64,000 bases of DNA, from contig NZ_RKST01000001.1 of the NCBI RefSeq assembly GCF_003934165.1, positions 372,001 through 436,000 of the forward strand, in the 5' to 3' direction. The position numbers were made by a program, and so were the translations under genes. Below are positions 30,242 through 38,404 of the stretch, one piece after another (the first letter of the stretch is position 1; the number at the start of each line of letters is the position of its first letter). The notes below the pieces were generated by a model. It made no database searches, was not told the DNA's origin, and saw only the letters and a list, made by a program, of their open reading frames with translations. This stretch comes from Borborobacter arsenicus (GTDB lineage Bacteria > Pseudomonadota > Alphaproteobacteria > Rhizobiales > Rhizobiaceae).

Positions 30242-30853
30242 ATGACCAACCCAGATCGACCCCCACTCCGGTCGGCTACGCCGACCACCTCTCCCCCGTT
30301 CGACGGGGGAGAGGAAGGATGCGAACTCGCCGGCCCTGGCGGCTTTCCTCTCCCTCCGGAGGGGGGAGAGGTGGCGCCGCGAAGCGGCGACGGAGTGGGG
30401 GAAGAAGTTGCGGGAACACGCAGCCGCCGCAAGGCGGGAACGACCAGCCGAGCGAAGAAATTACGCGTTGGTGGGAACCAAGCTGAGGCTATTCTCTGGC
30501 TCGAACTGAAGCGCCGAAAACTCGGTGGTCATAAATTTACCCGGCAATTCCCGATTGGACCGTACTTTGCGGATTTCTGTTGCCGCGAACGATGGCTCGT
30601 CGTCGAGATCGATGGCTCGCAACATGCCGGCAGTGCCCACGACCGCATCCGCGACGAATTCCTGCAAGCCCGCGGCTATTCCATCCTGCGCGTCTGGAAC
30701 ACCGACGTCCTGAAGCACCGCCACTCCGTTTGCGAAACGATCCTTTCTGCCGTCGAAGGTCGTCTGATCGAACCCACCGAAGCGTTCGACCTGCGATATC
30801 GTCCCGCGCGCCCCTCTGAATCAATCCATGCAAATCCGGATCTAACATCATGA
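30242..30853 (+). CDS. DUF559 endonuclease-like protein fused to a palindromic repeat
   Basis: The C-terminal part (about residues 75-180) is a DUF559 domain, a relative of Vsr/very-short-patch-repair-type nuclease folds: EAILWLELKRRKLGGHKFTR, then ADFCCRERWLVVEIDGSQHA and RVWNTDVL. The N-terminal 55 residues translate a GC-rich palindromic repeat (SPPFDGGEEG, LPPEGGEVAP), so the true start may be further in. The stop overlaps the ATG of the dehydrogenase gene. It interrupts an otherwise functional operon between mttB and the dehydrogenase and looks like an insertion. Confidence 0.75.
   Translation: MTNPDRPPLRSATPTTSPPFDGGEEGCELAGPGGFPLPPEGGEVAPRSGDGVGEEVAGTRSRRKAGTTSRAKKLRVGGNQAEAILWLELKRRKLGGHKFTRQFPIGPYFADFCCRERWLVVEIDGSQHAGSAHDRIRDEFLQARGYSILRVWNTDVLKHRHSVCETILSAVEGRLIEPTEAFDLRYRPARPSESIHANPDLTS
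30260..30401. repeat. Nested GC-rich palindromic repeat at the DUF559 gene
   Basis: The outer arms cccccactccg (30260-) and cggagtggggg (-30401) enclose inner arms ccacctctccccc and ggggggagaggtgg. Further small hairpins lie inside (ctcccccgttcgacgggggag; ccgcgaagcgg). It is the same architecture as the repeats at 6238 and 18348, with different core sequences. Confidence 0.85.
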
Positions 30854-33429
30854 AATCCCATGCAAAAGCTGTTGTCATCGGCGGTGGCGTCGTCGGTTGC
30901 TCGGTGCTTTATCATCTCGCCCGCGCCGGCTGGAAAGACGTGATGCTGATCGAGCGTTCGGAACTGACTTCCGGCTCGTCATGGCATGCCGCCGGCGGTT
31001 TCCATACGCTGAACGGCGACCCCAATGTAGCAAAACTGCAGGCCTATACGGTGCAGCTCTACAAGGAACTGGAGGAGCTTTCCGGCCAATCCTGCTCGCT
31101 GCATCTGACCGGCGGCATCATGATGGCCGATAGCCCCGAACGCATGGATTTCCTGCGCCTTGCCCATGCCAAGGGCCGCTATCTCGGCATGGACACCGAG
31201 CTCATCACGCCTTCGGAAGCCAAGGCGATGTTCCCGCTTATGGACGAGACCAATTTCGTCGGTGCCATGTGGGACCCGGTCGAAGGCCATCTCGACCCCT
31301 CAGGCACGACCCACGCCTATGCCAAGGCGGCGCAGAAACTGGGCGCCGAGATCGTGCTGCGCAACCGGGTGGTCGAACTCACCCAGGAACCGGACGGCAC
31401 TTGGAACGTCGTGACCGAGCAAGGCACGGTGAAGGCCGAGCATGTGGTGAATTGCGGCGGGCTGTGGGCGCGCGAGGTCGGCCGCATGGTCGGCATCGAA
31501 CTGCCGTTGCTTGCCATGGAGCACATGTATCTGCTGACTGAGCCCATGCCCGAGGTGGAGGCATTCAACAGAGCCACCGGCCGCGAGATGGTCGGCGTGC
31601 TCGATTTCAAGGGCGAGATCTATACGCGCCAGGAACGCAACGGCATCCTGCTCGGCACCTATGAAAAGGCCTGCAAGCCGTGGTCGCCGGTCAACACGCC
31701 ATGGGATTTCGGCCACGAACTGCTCCAGCCCGATATCGACCGCATCGCGCCGTCTCTGGAGATCGGCTTCAAGCATTTTCCCGGCATTGCCGATGCTGGC
31801 ATCAAGCAGATCATCAACGGGCCCTTCACTTTCGCGCCGGACGGCAACCCACTGGTCGGGCCGGTGCAGGGGCTGACCAATTTCTGGTGTGCCTGCGCCG
31901 TCATGGCCGGCTTCAGCCAGGGTGGCGGCGTCGGGCTGGCGCTTTCGAACTGGATGGTGAATGGCGATCCGGGATTTGACGTATGGGGCATGGATGTCGC
32001 CCGCTTCGGCGAATGGGCGACCCTGCGCTACACCAACGCAAAGGTGCGCGAGAATTATTCGCGCCGCTTCTCGATCCGCTTCCCCAATGAAGAGCTCCCG
32101 GCCGCAAGGCCGGCACAAACGACTCCGCTCTACGACACGATGCTCGCCAACAATGCGGTGATGGGCGATAGCTGGGGGCTGGAAACACCGCTCTGGTTTG
32201 CGCCGAAGGGCACCGAGCCGAAGGACGTGGTTTCCTTCCGCCGCTCCAATGATTTCGAACATATCGGCAATGAAGTGCGGGCCGTTCGGACAAGCGTCGG
32301 CGTCACCGAGATCGCCAATTTTGCGAAGTATGAAGTCGCGGGTTCGGGCGCCGGGGATTTCCTCAACCGGCTGATGACCAACCGCATGCCGAAGCCCAGC
32401 AGGCTGGTGCTGACGCCGATGCTCAACGAGTTTGGCAAGCTCATCGGCGACTTCACCATCGCCAATATGAGCCGGAATGGACAAGAGCGCTTCATGATCT
32501 GGGGCTCGTCGGCAGCCCAGAAATATCACATGCGCTGGTTCGAGCGGCATCTGCCCAAGGACAAGTCGATCAGTATCCATCGCTTCGACCAGACACTGGT
32601 CGGCCTCGCCATTGCCGGCCCGCGGGCTCAGGATTTGCTGGCGAGATTGGTGGACGAGGACGTTTCGACCAAGGTCTTCCGCTTCATGGATTGCCGCGAA
32701 ATGGCGGTCGGCGGTGCGCCAGCAATCATCAACCGCATCAGCTATACCGGCGACCTCGGCTACGAAATCTGGATGGAGCCGGCCTATCAGCGGCTTGTCT
32801 ATGCCGCTATCAAGGAGGTGGGCAAAGAGTTCGGCATCGCCGATTTCGGCATGCGCGCGCTGCTTTCCATGCGGCTGGAGAAGAATTTCCCGACCTGGTT
32901 CCGCGAGCTGCGGCCGATCTACGGGCCGTTCGAAGGCTCGATGGAGCGCTTCATCCGCATGGAAAAGAACGACTTCATCGGCCGGGAAGAAGCGGCCCGC
33001 GAGCAGACGCAAGGCCCGAAGCTGCGCCGCGTCTCGCTCGTGGTCGACGCGCTCGACGCTGATGTGATGGGGGATGAACCGATCTGGGCCAAGGTCTCGA
33101 CCGATTACGGCACGGTGGACAAGCCGCATGGCTATGGCGCGCCGCGCTTCGACGAGACCGGCAAGGAGGTGCGCGTATCGGCGGCGGACGAAGGTGCTTC
33201 CTCCATTCGCGGTCTTGTCGATGGCGAGTGGCGCGTGGTCGGCTGGGTCACCTCGGGCGGCTATGCCCATCACGTGCGCAAATCGCTGGCGCAGGGCTAT
33301 GTGCCGGCTACTCTTGCCGATGACGAGAGCGAAGGGTTGTTCGAGATCGAAATTCTCGGCCAGCGCCGCCCTGCCCGCATCAACACAAGGCCGTTGTTCG
33401 ATCCGGACGGCGAAAAGATGCGCGGTTAG
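30850..33429 (+). CDS. Dimethylglycine/sarcosine dehydrogenase (FAD + GcvT-like folate domains)
   Basis: An 859-residue two-part enzyme. The N-terminal half is an FAD-dependent amine oxidoreductase (VVIGGGVVGCSVLYHLARAG; the His of SSWHAAGG is the usual covalent flavin site). The C-terminal half (about residues 440-850) is GcvT-like and binds tetrahydrofolate, capturing the released one-carbon unit as methylene-THF. Such enzymes demethylate dimethylglycine or sarcosine, the expected next steps after an MttB-type enzyme removes the first methyl of glycine betaine. It starts at the ATGA overlap with the DUF559 gene. Confidence 0.9.
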   Translation: MKSHAKAVVIGGGVVGCSVLYHLARAGWKDVMLIERSELTSGSSWHAAGGFHTLNGDPNVAKLQAYTVQLYKELEELSGQSCSLHLTGGIMMADSPERMDFLRLAHAKGRYLGMDTELITPSEAKAMFPLMDETNFVGAMWDPVEGHLDPSGTTHAYAKAAQKLGAEIVLRNRVVELTQEPDGTWNVVTEQGTVKAEHVVNCGGLWAREVGRMVGIELPLLAMEHMYLLTEPMPEVEAFNRATGREMVGVLDFKGEIYTRQERNGILLGTYEKACKPWSPVNTPWDFGHELLQPDIDRIAPSLEIGFKHFPGIADAGIKQIINGPFTFAPDGNPLVGPVQGLTNFWCACAVMAGFSQGGGVGLALSNWMVNGDPGFDVWGMDVARFGEWATLRYTNAKVRENYSRRFSIRFPNEELPAARPAQTTPLYDTMLANNAVMGDSWGLETPLWFAPKGTEPKDVVSFRRSNDFEHIGNEVRAVRTSVGVTEIANFAKYEVAGSGAGDFLNRLMTNRMPKPSRLVLTPMLNEFGKLIGDFTIANMSRNGQERFMIWGSSAAQKYHMRWFERHLPKDKSISIHRFDQTLVGLAIAGPRAQDLLARLVDEDVSTKVFRFMDCREMAVGGAPAIINRISYTGDLGYEIWMEPAYQRLVYAAIKEVGKEFGIADFGMRALLSMRLEKNFPTWFRELRPIYGPFEGSMERFIRMEKNDFIGREEAAREQTQGPKLRRVSLVVDALDADVMGDEPIWAKVSTDYGTVDKPHGYGAPRFDETGKEVRVSAADEGASSIRGLVDGEWRVVGWVTSGGYAHHVRKSLAQGYVPATLADDESEGLFEIEILGQRRPARINTRPLFDPDGEKMRG

Positions 33430-33478
33430 AGCATCGGACCGAAAAGTGGAACCCGGTTTTCGGAAAAATCCGATGCTC
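33429..33478. repeat. Rhizobial short palindromic repeat
   Basis: gagcatcgga at the left and tccgatgctc at the right enclose a second stem, ccgaaaagtgg/ccggttttcgg. This 50-nt type is common between genes in Rhizobiales. It begins inside the dehydrogenase stop codon and fills the gap before the DddP-like gene. Diverged relatives lie at 51354-51376 and 58268-58315. Confidence 0.85.
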
Positions 33479-33494
33479 AAGGGATGGCGTCGAC

Positions 33495-34856
33495 ATGGCT
33501 GATCGGATCGCATCAGGAAATTTCGGCCGTCATCGCAAGATCATGCCGTTTGAGCCCGGCGATACCGATGACCGCCTGCGGCTTGCATCACGTCGCAAGG
33601 CCGCCGGCCTGAACCAGCATGTGCTGGGTTATGGCGCGCTGGCGGAAGACGAATGGCGCAGGGCCGGCATCGCCGATCCTGACCTGGCTGCGATGCGGCG
33701 CTATCGCCTGGAGCGCATCCGCACTGAGCTGAAGCGGCGCGACTATGCCGGGGCCCTGCTCTACGACCCGGTGAATATTCGGTATGCGACCGATTCCACC
33801 AATATGCAGCTCTGGGTCGCGCATAATCCGACGCGCCATTGTTTCGTCGCCACCGAAGGGCCGGTCGTGCTGTTCGACTATTTCTCCTGCGAGCACCTGT
33901 CCGATCACTCGGGTGTCGTTGACGAGGTCCGTCCGGCAATTTCGTGGATGTATCTCTATAGCGGCGACCTTACCGACATGAAGGTGCGGCGCTGGGCTGC
34001 GGGGATTGAGGAACTGGTTCGGGAACATGGCGGCGGCAACAGGCGCATCGCCGTCGACCATCTCGATGCCGAAGGCGTGACCGAGCTTGCCCGACGTGGC
34101 ATTAAGATCGGCAATGGCGAAGCCGTCATGGAAAATGCCCGGCTGATCAAGTCGCCCGACGAAATCTTGTGCATGCGCCGGGCGATCGTGACCTGTGAGG
34201 CGGCGATGGGCGAGATGGAGGAAGCGCTGCGGCCCGGCATTTCCGAAAACGAGCTATGGGCCGAATTGCATCGCGGCAATATCGCGCGCGGCGGCGAATG
34301 GATCGAAACGCGCCTGCTGTCGTCCGGTCCACGCACCAATCCATGGTTCCAGGAATCCTCCTCGCGCATCGTCGAGGCGGGCGATCTCGTCGCCTTTGAT
34401 ACCGACCTCATCGGTCCCTACGGCTTTTGCGCCGACCTGTCGCGAACATGGCTGTGCGGAGACGAAACACCGAGCGATGAACAGCGCTATCTCTATCGCA
34501 TCGCCGCCGAGCAGATCGCCTTCAACACCGAATTGATGAAACTCGGCGTATCGTTCCGTGGACTGGTAGAGCGTGCCAAAAACCCGCCGCCCGATTGCTT
34601 TCCTACCCGCTATGGCGTGCTTTATCACGGTGTCGGTCTTGCCGATGAATATCCGACCCTGCCCCATGCGGCGGACTGGACCGAAGACACACCCGATGGC
34701 GTGCTCGAGCCCGGCATGGTGCTGTGCGTGGAAAGCTATATCGGCCGGCTCGGCGGGCACGAAGGCGTCAAGATCGAAGAGCAGATCCTGATCACCGAAA
34801 CCGGCAATGAAAAGCTGTCGAACTATCCGCTGGATGACGGGCTGATGGCACGCTGA
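33495..34856 (+). CDS. dddP: DddP-type M24-fold protein (candidate DMSP lyase)
   Basis: A 453-residue M24 (creatinase/aminopeptidase fold) protein that aligns along its length with DddP, the DMSP lyase of roseobacters. Stretches shared with my recollection of DddP include NIRYATDSTNMQLW, GGEWIETRLL and GPRTNPWFQE. The metal-ligand set of characterised DddP (two Asp, Asp, His, Glu, Glu) is present as Asp302, Asp304, Asp314, His378, Glu413 and Glu428. The active-site Tyr and Asp are present as Tyr373 and Asp384, all at a constant offset of 7. DMSP cleavage to dimethylsulfide and acrylate is therefore plausible; a related substrate is possible because the neighbours process methylated amines. 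Confidence 0.8.
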   Translation: MADRIASGNFGRHRKIMPFEPGDTDDRLRLASRRKAAGLNQHVLGYGALAEDEWRRAGIADPDLAAMRRYRLERIRTELKRRDYAGALLYDPVNIRYATDSTNMQLWVAHNPTRHCFVATEGPVVLFDYFSCEHLSDHSGVVDEVRPAISWMYLYSGDLTDMKVRRWAAGIEELVREHGGGNRRIAVDHLDAEGVTELARRGIKIGNGEAVMENARLIKSPDEILCMRRAIVTCEAAMGEMEEALRPGISENELWAELHRGNIARGGEWIETRLLSSGPRTNPWFQESSSRIVEAGDLVAFDTDLIGPYGFCADLSRTWLCGDETPSDEQRYLYRIAAEQIAFNTELMKLGVSFRGLVERAKNPPPDCFPTRYGVLYHGVGLADEYPTLPHAADWTEDTPDGVLEPGMVLCVESYIGRLGGHEGVKIEEQILITETGNEKLSNYPLDDGLMAR

Positions 34857-35653
34857 TCGGCCAGGGCGAGAACGCTTCGCAGCGCTGCGACTACAGGTGC
34901 CGGCGTGTTGATCGATGTGATGAACGGCAAGCCTTTGCGGCGACGGGTCCAGCCCACGGGTTGAAGCAGCTTCGCCGCCGGCTCGAAGCGCTGCGCCATC
35001 GCCCAGCTCCGGCAGTCCGCGGCACAGACATCTGCAAGCCCTTGCGCAACCGCAATCATCGAAGCGCGATGTCCGCCTGTCTCGATGGGCTCGGAAAACA
35101 AAGAGAGATCTTCGCCTATTGCTGCAAGGTCACGTGTCAGGGCGATTATGCCCGACATGGAATCCTCGCCATTATAGGCGAGCCGCTTGTCGCGAAGGCC
35201 ATCGAGAGGGATGATCGCGCGGCCATCCGAAGGAGAAGAAATGCTCTCCTCCGAGTTGCCCGCCCGCATCAGGATCACGCTCGAATAAGATTCCCCCTGC
35301 CCGCCTTCGAAGCCTGAATAGTCAGGCTGACCGATCACCTGCACATGCCGCGACAATCCCAGTTCCATCGGGCCCCAGCAGGTCTGCGCAAGAAGAAGCC
35401 CCGGATGGCGCCATAGCGCCGGCAGGTCGAGCCTGTCTTGGGGCAGCGTGGCCGGATCGGGGGCGATGACATTGCCATCACCATCCCTGATACCACCCGG
35501 CACGGCAGGCAGATCGCCATTGCGGCGCGTGAGATGCTGCGGCGCATCGATGCCGGCAGATCGCAACCGGCCCCGTATCTCCGCCCACTCGGCATCGATC
35601 TCATGCCGCCTCTCGGGCCAGTCATACATGGGAAGCGCCGCAACATATGTCAT
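34823..35653 (-). CDS. PhnD/SsuA-like solute-binding-fold protein without signal peptide
   Basis: A 276-residue protein of the phosphonate/transferrin-type periplasmic-binding fold (MYDWPERRHEIDAEWAEI, LWRHPGLLLAQTCWGP, then RVIGQPDYSGFEGG-like). It has no export signal, so it is probably a cytoplasmic ligand-binding or enzymatic relative. Starts at ATG 35653 with GGGA upstream. Its 3' end overlaps the DddP-like gene by 34 bp in convergent orientation. Function unknown. Confidence 0.7.
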   Translation of the reverse strand: MTYVAALPMYDWPERRHEIDAEWAEIRGRLRSAGIDAPQHLTRRNGDLPAVPGGIRDGDGNVIAPDPATLPQDRLDLPALWRHPGLLLAQTCWGPMELGLSRHVQVIGQPDYSGFEGGQGESYSSVILMRAGNSEESISSPSDGRAIIPLDGLRDKRLAYNGEDSMSGIIALTRDLAAIGEDLSLFSEPIETGGHRASMIAVAQGLADVCAADCRSWAMAQRFEPAAKLLQPVGWTRRRKGLPFITSINTPAPVVAALRSVLALADQRAISPSSSG

Positions 35654-35798
35654 GGCAGCATTTCCCACGGGTTCAGGCGCAAAGGCAAGATGAAGCGGGT
35701 AGATCGTTTCTGCTTTCTCCGAACTGCAAAAACGACCTCCCCTTTGTTTTTACGCAATTCCGGACGCAAAACCGCGGCACACTTTTGCTGGAATTGCT

Positions 35799-36812
35799 CT
35801 ATTCCTTGGGCGGTTCGGCCGGTACGGGAACCGTGCCAAGTCCATGGACCGAGCGGCCGCGCACCCGCGGCTTGAAAGCGCGGCCGGCTTCCGGCGCACG
35901 GCGCAGAACCGGGTGCACCACCGGCTCCTTGGCCTTGAAAGCATAGGCTTTCAGCAGCGCCAGATAGTTCGGGAACACATACCCCTTGTTCATCCGCACC
36001 CACTCGTCCCGCTGTTCGCGGAACAGGGAAGGCAACTCATACCAGGCGATGGTTGGCCGTTTGTGGTGCACGAAATGCAGGTTGTTGTTGAGGAAAAGAA
36101 AGGCAAGCGGCGAGCGCTCGATGATGATGGTACGCCCGTCCGGCCGCTCCGACCACTGATGTTCGGCAAAGGTGCGGATCGACATGAATGATTGGCCAAG
36201 CCAGACCGGCACGAGGATGTAAAGCCACAGCGGGATGCCGAAGGCCAGCGTCACCAGCGGCAGGACGACGGTAAGACCGATCGCGTGCAGCATCCATGCC
36301 TTGCGCACAGGGCGGTCGCCATCGGCAATCAGCTTTGCCTCAGCCAGCAGGAATCCCGCGCTGCCGAGGACAGGGCCGAGCACGAAACGGCCGACCATTG
36401 TGTTGTTCAGCGTGAGCAGCGCTTTCATGGCGCGCGGCAACTCCCGATGGTGCCAGAGCGCCTGATAGTAGCTTTCGGGATCGTCGAACGGGTCGGTCAG
36501 GCTTTCGTCGGCGTGATGCCTCAGATGCAGCGCCTTGAACCTGCGGAACGGATAGACAAGCCCGATCGGCAAGCCGACGAGCACTTCGTTGACCCAGGCC
36601 TTGCGGGTCGGATGACCGTGCGAGGCCTCATGCATCAGTGAAGATTGCATGGCCAGGATAAAGCCAAGCAGAATCAGCGCCGGAATAGGATAAAGCGGCC
36701 AGAGGAAAATGCCGGCGCCCGCCCACGCCATATAAGTTGCCGCGATAAGCACGACCGTCGGCCACTCGATAGACGGCCTTTCGCTTCGCCGCTTGTATTT
36801 CCTACTTGTCAT
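35799..36812 (-). CDS. Membrane fatty acid desaturase/hydroxylase-family protein
   Basis: A 337-residue membrane protein with the three His boxes of the diiron desaturase superfamily: HEASHGH, HLRHH and HFVHH, among about four to six hydrophobic helices. The substrate may be a lipid acyl chain or, given the neighbours, a small methylated compound; this cannot be settled from sequence. I use ATG 36812 since the earlier frame needs a TTG start. A 9-bp inverted repeat (tcctgacat/atgtcagga, 36847-36868) lies just upstream. Confidence 0.8.
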   Translation of the reverse strand: MTSRKYKRRSERPSIEWPTVVLIAATYMAWAGAGIFLWPLYPIPALILLGFILAMQSSLMHEASHGHPTRKAWVNEVLVGLPIGLVYPFRRFKALHLRHHADESLTDPFDDPESYYQALWHHRELPRAMKALLTLNNTMVGRFVLGPVLGSAGFLLAEAKLIADGDRPVRKAWMLHAIGLTVVLPLVTLAFGIPLWLYILVPVWLGQSFMSIRTFAEHQWSERPDGRTIIIERSPLAFLFLNNNLHFVHHKRPTIAWYELPSLFREQRDEWVRMNKGYVFPNYLALLKAYAFKAKEPVVHPVLRRAPEAGRAFKPRVRGRSVHGLGTVPVPAEPPKE

Positions 36813-36846
36813 TGCCTCGTAAGCCCCACGCCCGGACTCCAAAGAG

Positions 36847-36868
36847 TCCTGACATGACGATGTCAGGA
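36847..36868. promoter_or_regulatory. Inverted repeat upstream of the desaturase gene
   Basis: A perfect 9-bp inverted repeat, tcctgacat/atgtcagga with a 4-nt spacer, lies 35 bp before the desaturase ATG. It could be an operator or part of the leader. A second palindrome (gccaagtgg/ccacttggc) is at 37079-37098. The rest of 36870-37109 has no convincing gene. Confidence 0.45.
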
Positions 36869-37109
36869 GCCGAGGTAGGATTCAACGCGACAATGTGCAC
36901 AAAATGTTGATATTGCGCATATTGCACGCCAATTGTTGTGTATTATAAACAAAAGCGCGGAACCATCGCACCTTTGCGGCATTGAAGTGGGTCTGCGCAC
37001 AAAATAGGTAGACCGGCAGACGCCCGGATAAATCCTGGCTGCCGCTCTATCTGATTGTTTTTGCCGCATTTGTGCGACGCCAAGTGGGTCCACTTGGCTG
37101 CAAAATGCT

Positions 37110-37451
37110 CTAGGACCAATCGACATTCAGGATTTGAGGCGTGGTATGAGCAAAAATCGTTCAGTTCGAGGAGCAGAGCCGATGGCGCAGTGGCCCTGCG
37201 TCGAGGCTTCGCGACGCGGAAATGGACGATTTTGGCCATATCCCTTCGGGACGCGGCGGATTTCGGCCCTCTGCCCTTCGGGCGTTCAGCTCTCAAAACG
37301 TCCACTGGACGTTTTGTCGGGCTACGCCCGAGACGAGACCTCACCGTCGAAAATGCTCGACGGTGGTCAACACCGCCTTGCGCTTTTCTCCTGTTCAGGA
37401 CCGAAATCCGGCTCGCGCCACGCCCGAAACCTGAATGTCGATTGGTCCTAG
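37110..37451. mobile_element. MITE-like element, 342 bp
   Basis: The ends are perfect 22-bp inverted repeats, ctaggaccaatcgacattca (gg) at 37110 and its reverse complement ending at 37451. The similarity continues imperfectly for about 20 more bases on both sides. The interior has no gene but several hairpins (aaaacgtcca/tggacgtttt; ccgtcga/tcgacgg). The outermost CTAG may be the target-site duplication. It ends 12 bp before the XRE regulator gene. Confidence 0.82.
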
Positions 37452-37463
37452 TCGGAGCCAGCC

Positions 37464-38315
37464 GTGGATAAGCGTGATCTTTCGGGACTTTTTCGTGAGC
37501 GGCTGAAGACGCTGCTTCAGCGTTCCGGCCAGAACCAGTCGGCCTTTGCCGCTTCGGTCGGCATCGACCGTTCCGCCCTGTCGCAACTCCTGTCTGACGC
37601 CACGACCAGGCTGCCGCGCGCCGAAACGCTGATGACGATTGCCGCCGAGCACAAGGTCTCGCTGGACTGGCTGCTGGGCTTGAGCCAGGATGAAGGCCTG
37701 ACCGGAGAAATTCGCGCCAGTCTGGAAATCGAGGAAGGCCCTGGAGGTTTCGACCGGACCTTGCTCGCCAAATGGCATGCCGAGGCGGCCGGCTCGAAAA
37801 TCCGCTATGTGCCGGCGGGCATCCCCGACCTGCTACGCACCGAGACGCTGGTGGCCTACGAGGCCGATATTGCCAACAGGAACCGGCGCGCACAGGCGAT
37901 CGAGACGCAATACCGCATCGACTATAGCAGGCGGCCCGAAACCGACATGGAAGTGTGCATGCCGCGCCACACGCTGGAGATTTTCGCGCGAGGTCTCGGC
38001 GTGTGGGACGGCCTTACCGAACAGCAGCGCCGGGCGCAACTCAACCATATGGCAAGGCTGCTGGACGACCTTTATCCGACCTTCCGTCTGTTTCTTTATG
38101 ATGGCCGCGCGCGCTATTCGATCCCCTATACGATCTTCGGCCCCTACCGGGCCGCTATCTATGTCGGAGACATGTATCTGGTGCTCAACGCCACCGCGCC
38201 GATCCGCACGCTGACACGCCATTTCGACAATCTCATCCGTGGAGCCGACATCAATGCCCACGAAGCCGCAGATTTCGCGCGCAAGCTCGCCCAGACGGAT
38301 CTCTCCACGCTATAG
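37464..38315 (+). CDS. XRE-family transcriptional regulator with C-terminal sensor-like domain
   Basis: A 283-residue protein. The N-terminal helix-turn-helix (about residues 12-70) reads QNQSAFAASVGIDRSALSQL. The C-terminal 180 residues are not of a domain I recognise. The start is GTG 37464 with CGGAG upstream. Its place at the head of the bmtA segment suggests control of one-carbon or methionine genes; this is inferred from position only. The MITE-like element abuts its 5' end and may supply or disrupt the promoter. Confidence 0.8.
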   Translation: MDKRDLSGLFRERLKTLLQRSGQNQSAFAASVGIDRSALSQLLSDATTRLPRAETLMTIAAEHKVSLDWLLGLSQDEGLTGEIRASLEIEEGPGGFDRTLLAKWHAEAAGSKIRYVPAGIPDLLRTETLVAYEADIANRNRRAQAIETQYRIDYSRRPETDMEVCMPRHTLEIFARGLGVWDGLTEQQRRAQLNHMARLLDDLYPTFRLFLYDGRARYSIPYTIFGPYRAAIYVGDMYLVLNATAPIRTLTRHFDNLIRGADINAHEAADFARKLAQTDLSTL

Positions 38316-38345
38316 GCGGTTCTTTGCACGCTCAGGTTCATTGAC

Positions 38346-38377
38346 TAGATATAATGACTTCTTTATATCATTATCTC
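38346..38377. promoter_or_regulatory. Palindromic operator upstream of bmtA (shared motif)
   Basis: The core 38348-38369 is a palindrome with halves gatataatga and tctttatatc. Its reverse complement matches 38-bp-upstream DNA of the methyl-THF methyltransferase gene (48121-48153) at nearly every one of 29 bases. It lies 36 bp before the bmtA ATG. It resembles operators of methionine-cycle regulators of the ArsR family (SahR type), but that regulator is not encoded in this window. Confidence 0.75.
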
Positions 38378-38404
38378 ACTCATTTTTCCGGAAGGCATCA
38401 TCCC

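Noticed and set aside
31300-33513. 737-residue minus-strand ORF opposite the dimethylglycine dehydrogenase
   Set aside because: It is the antisense shadow of a well-supported gene; composition is His/Arg/Ala-rich with no domain.
35438-35946. Plus-strand ORFs around 35438-35946
   Set aside because: They are shadows across two minus-strand genes and their gap; no ribosome-binding site and no motif.
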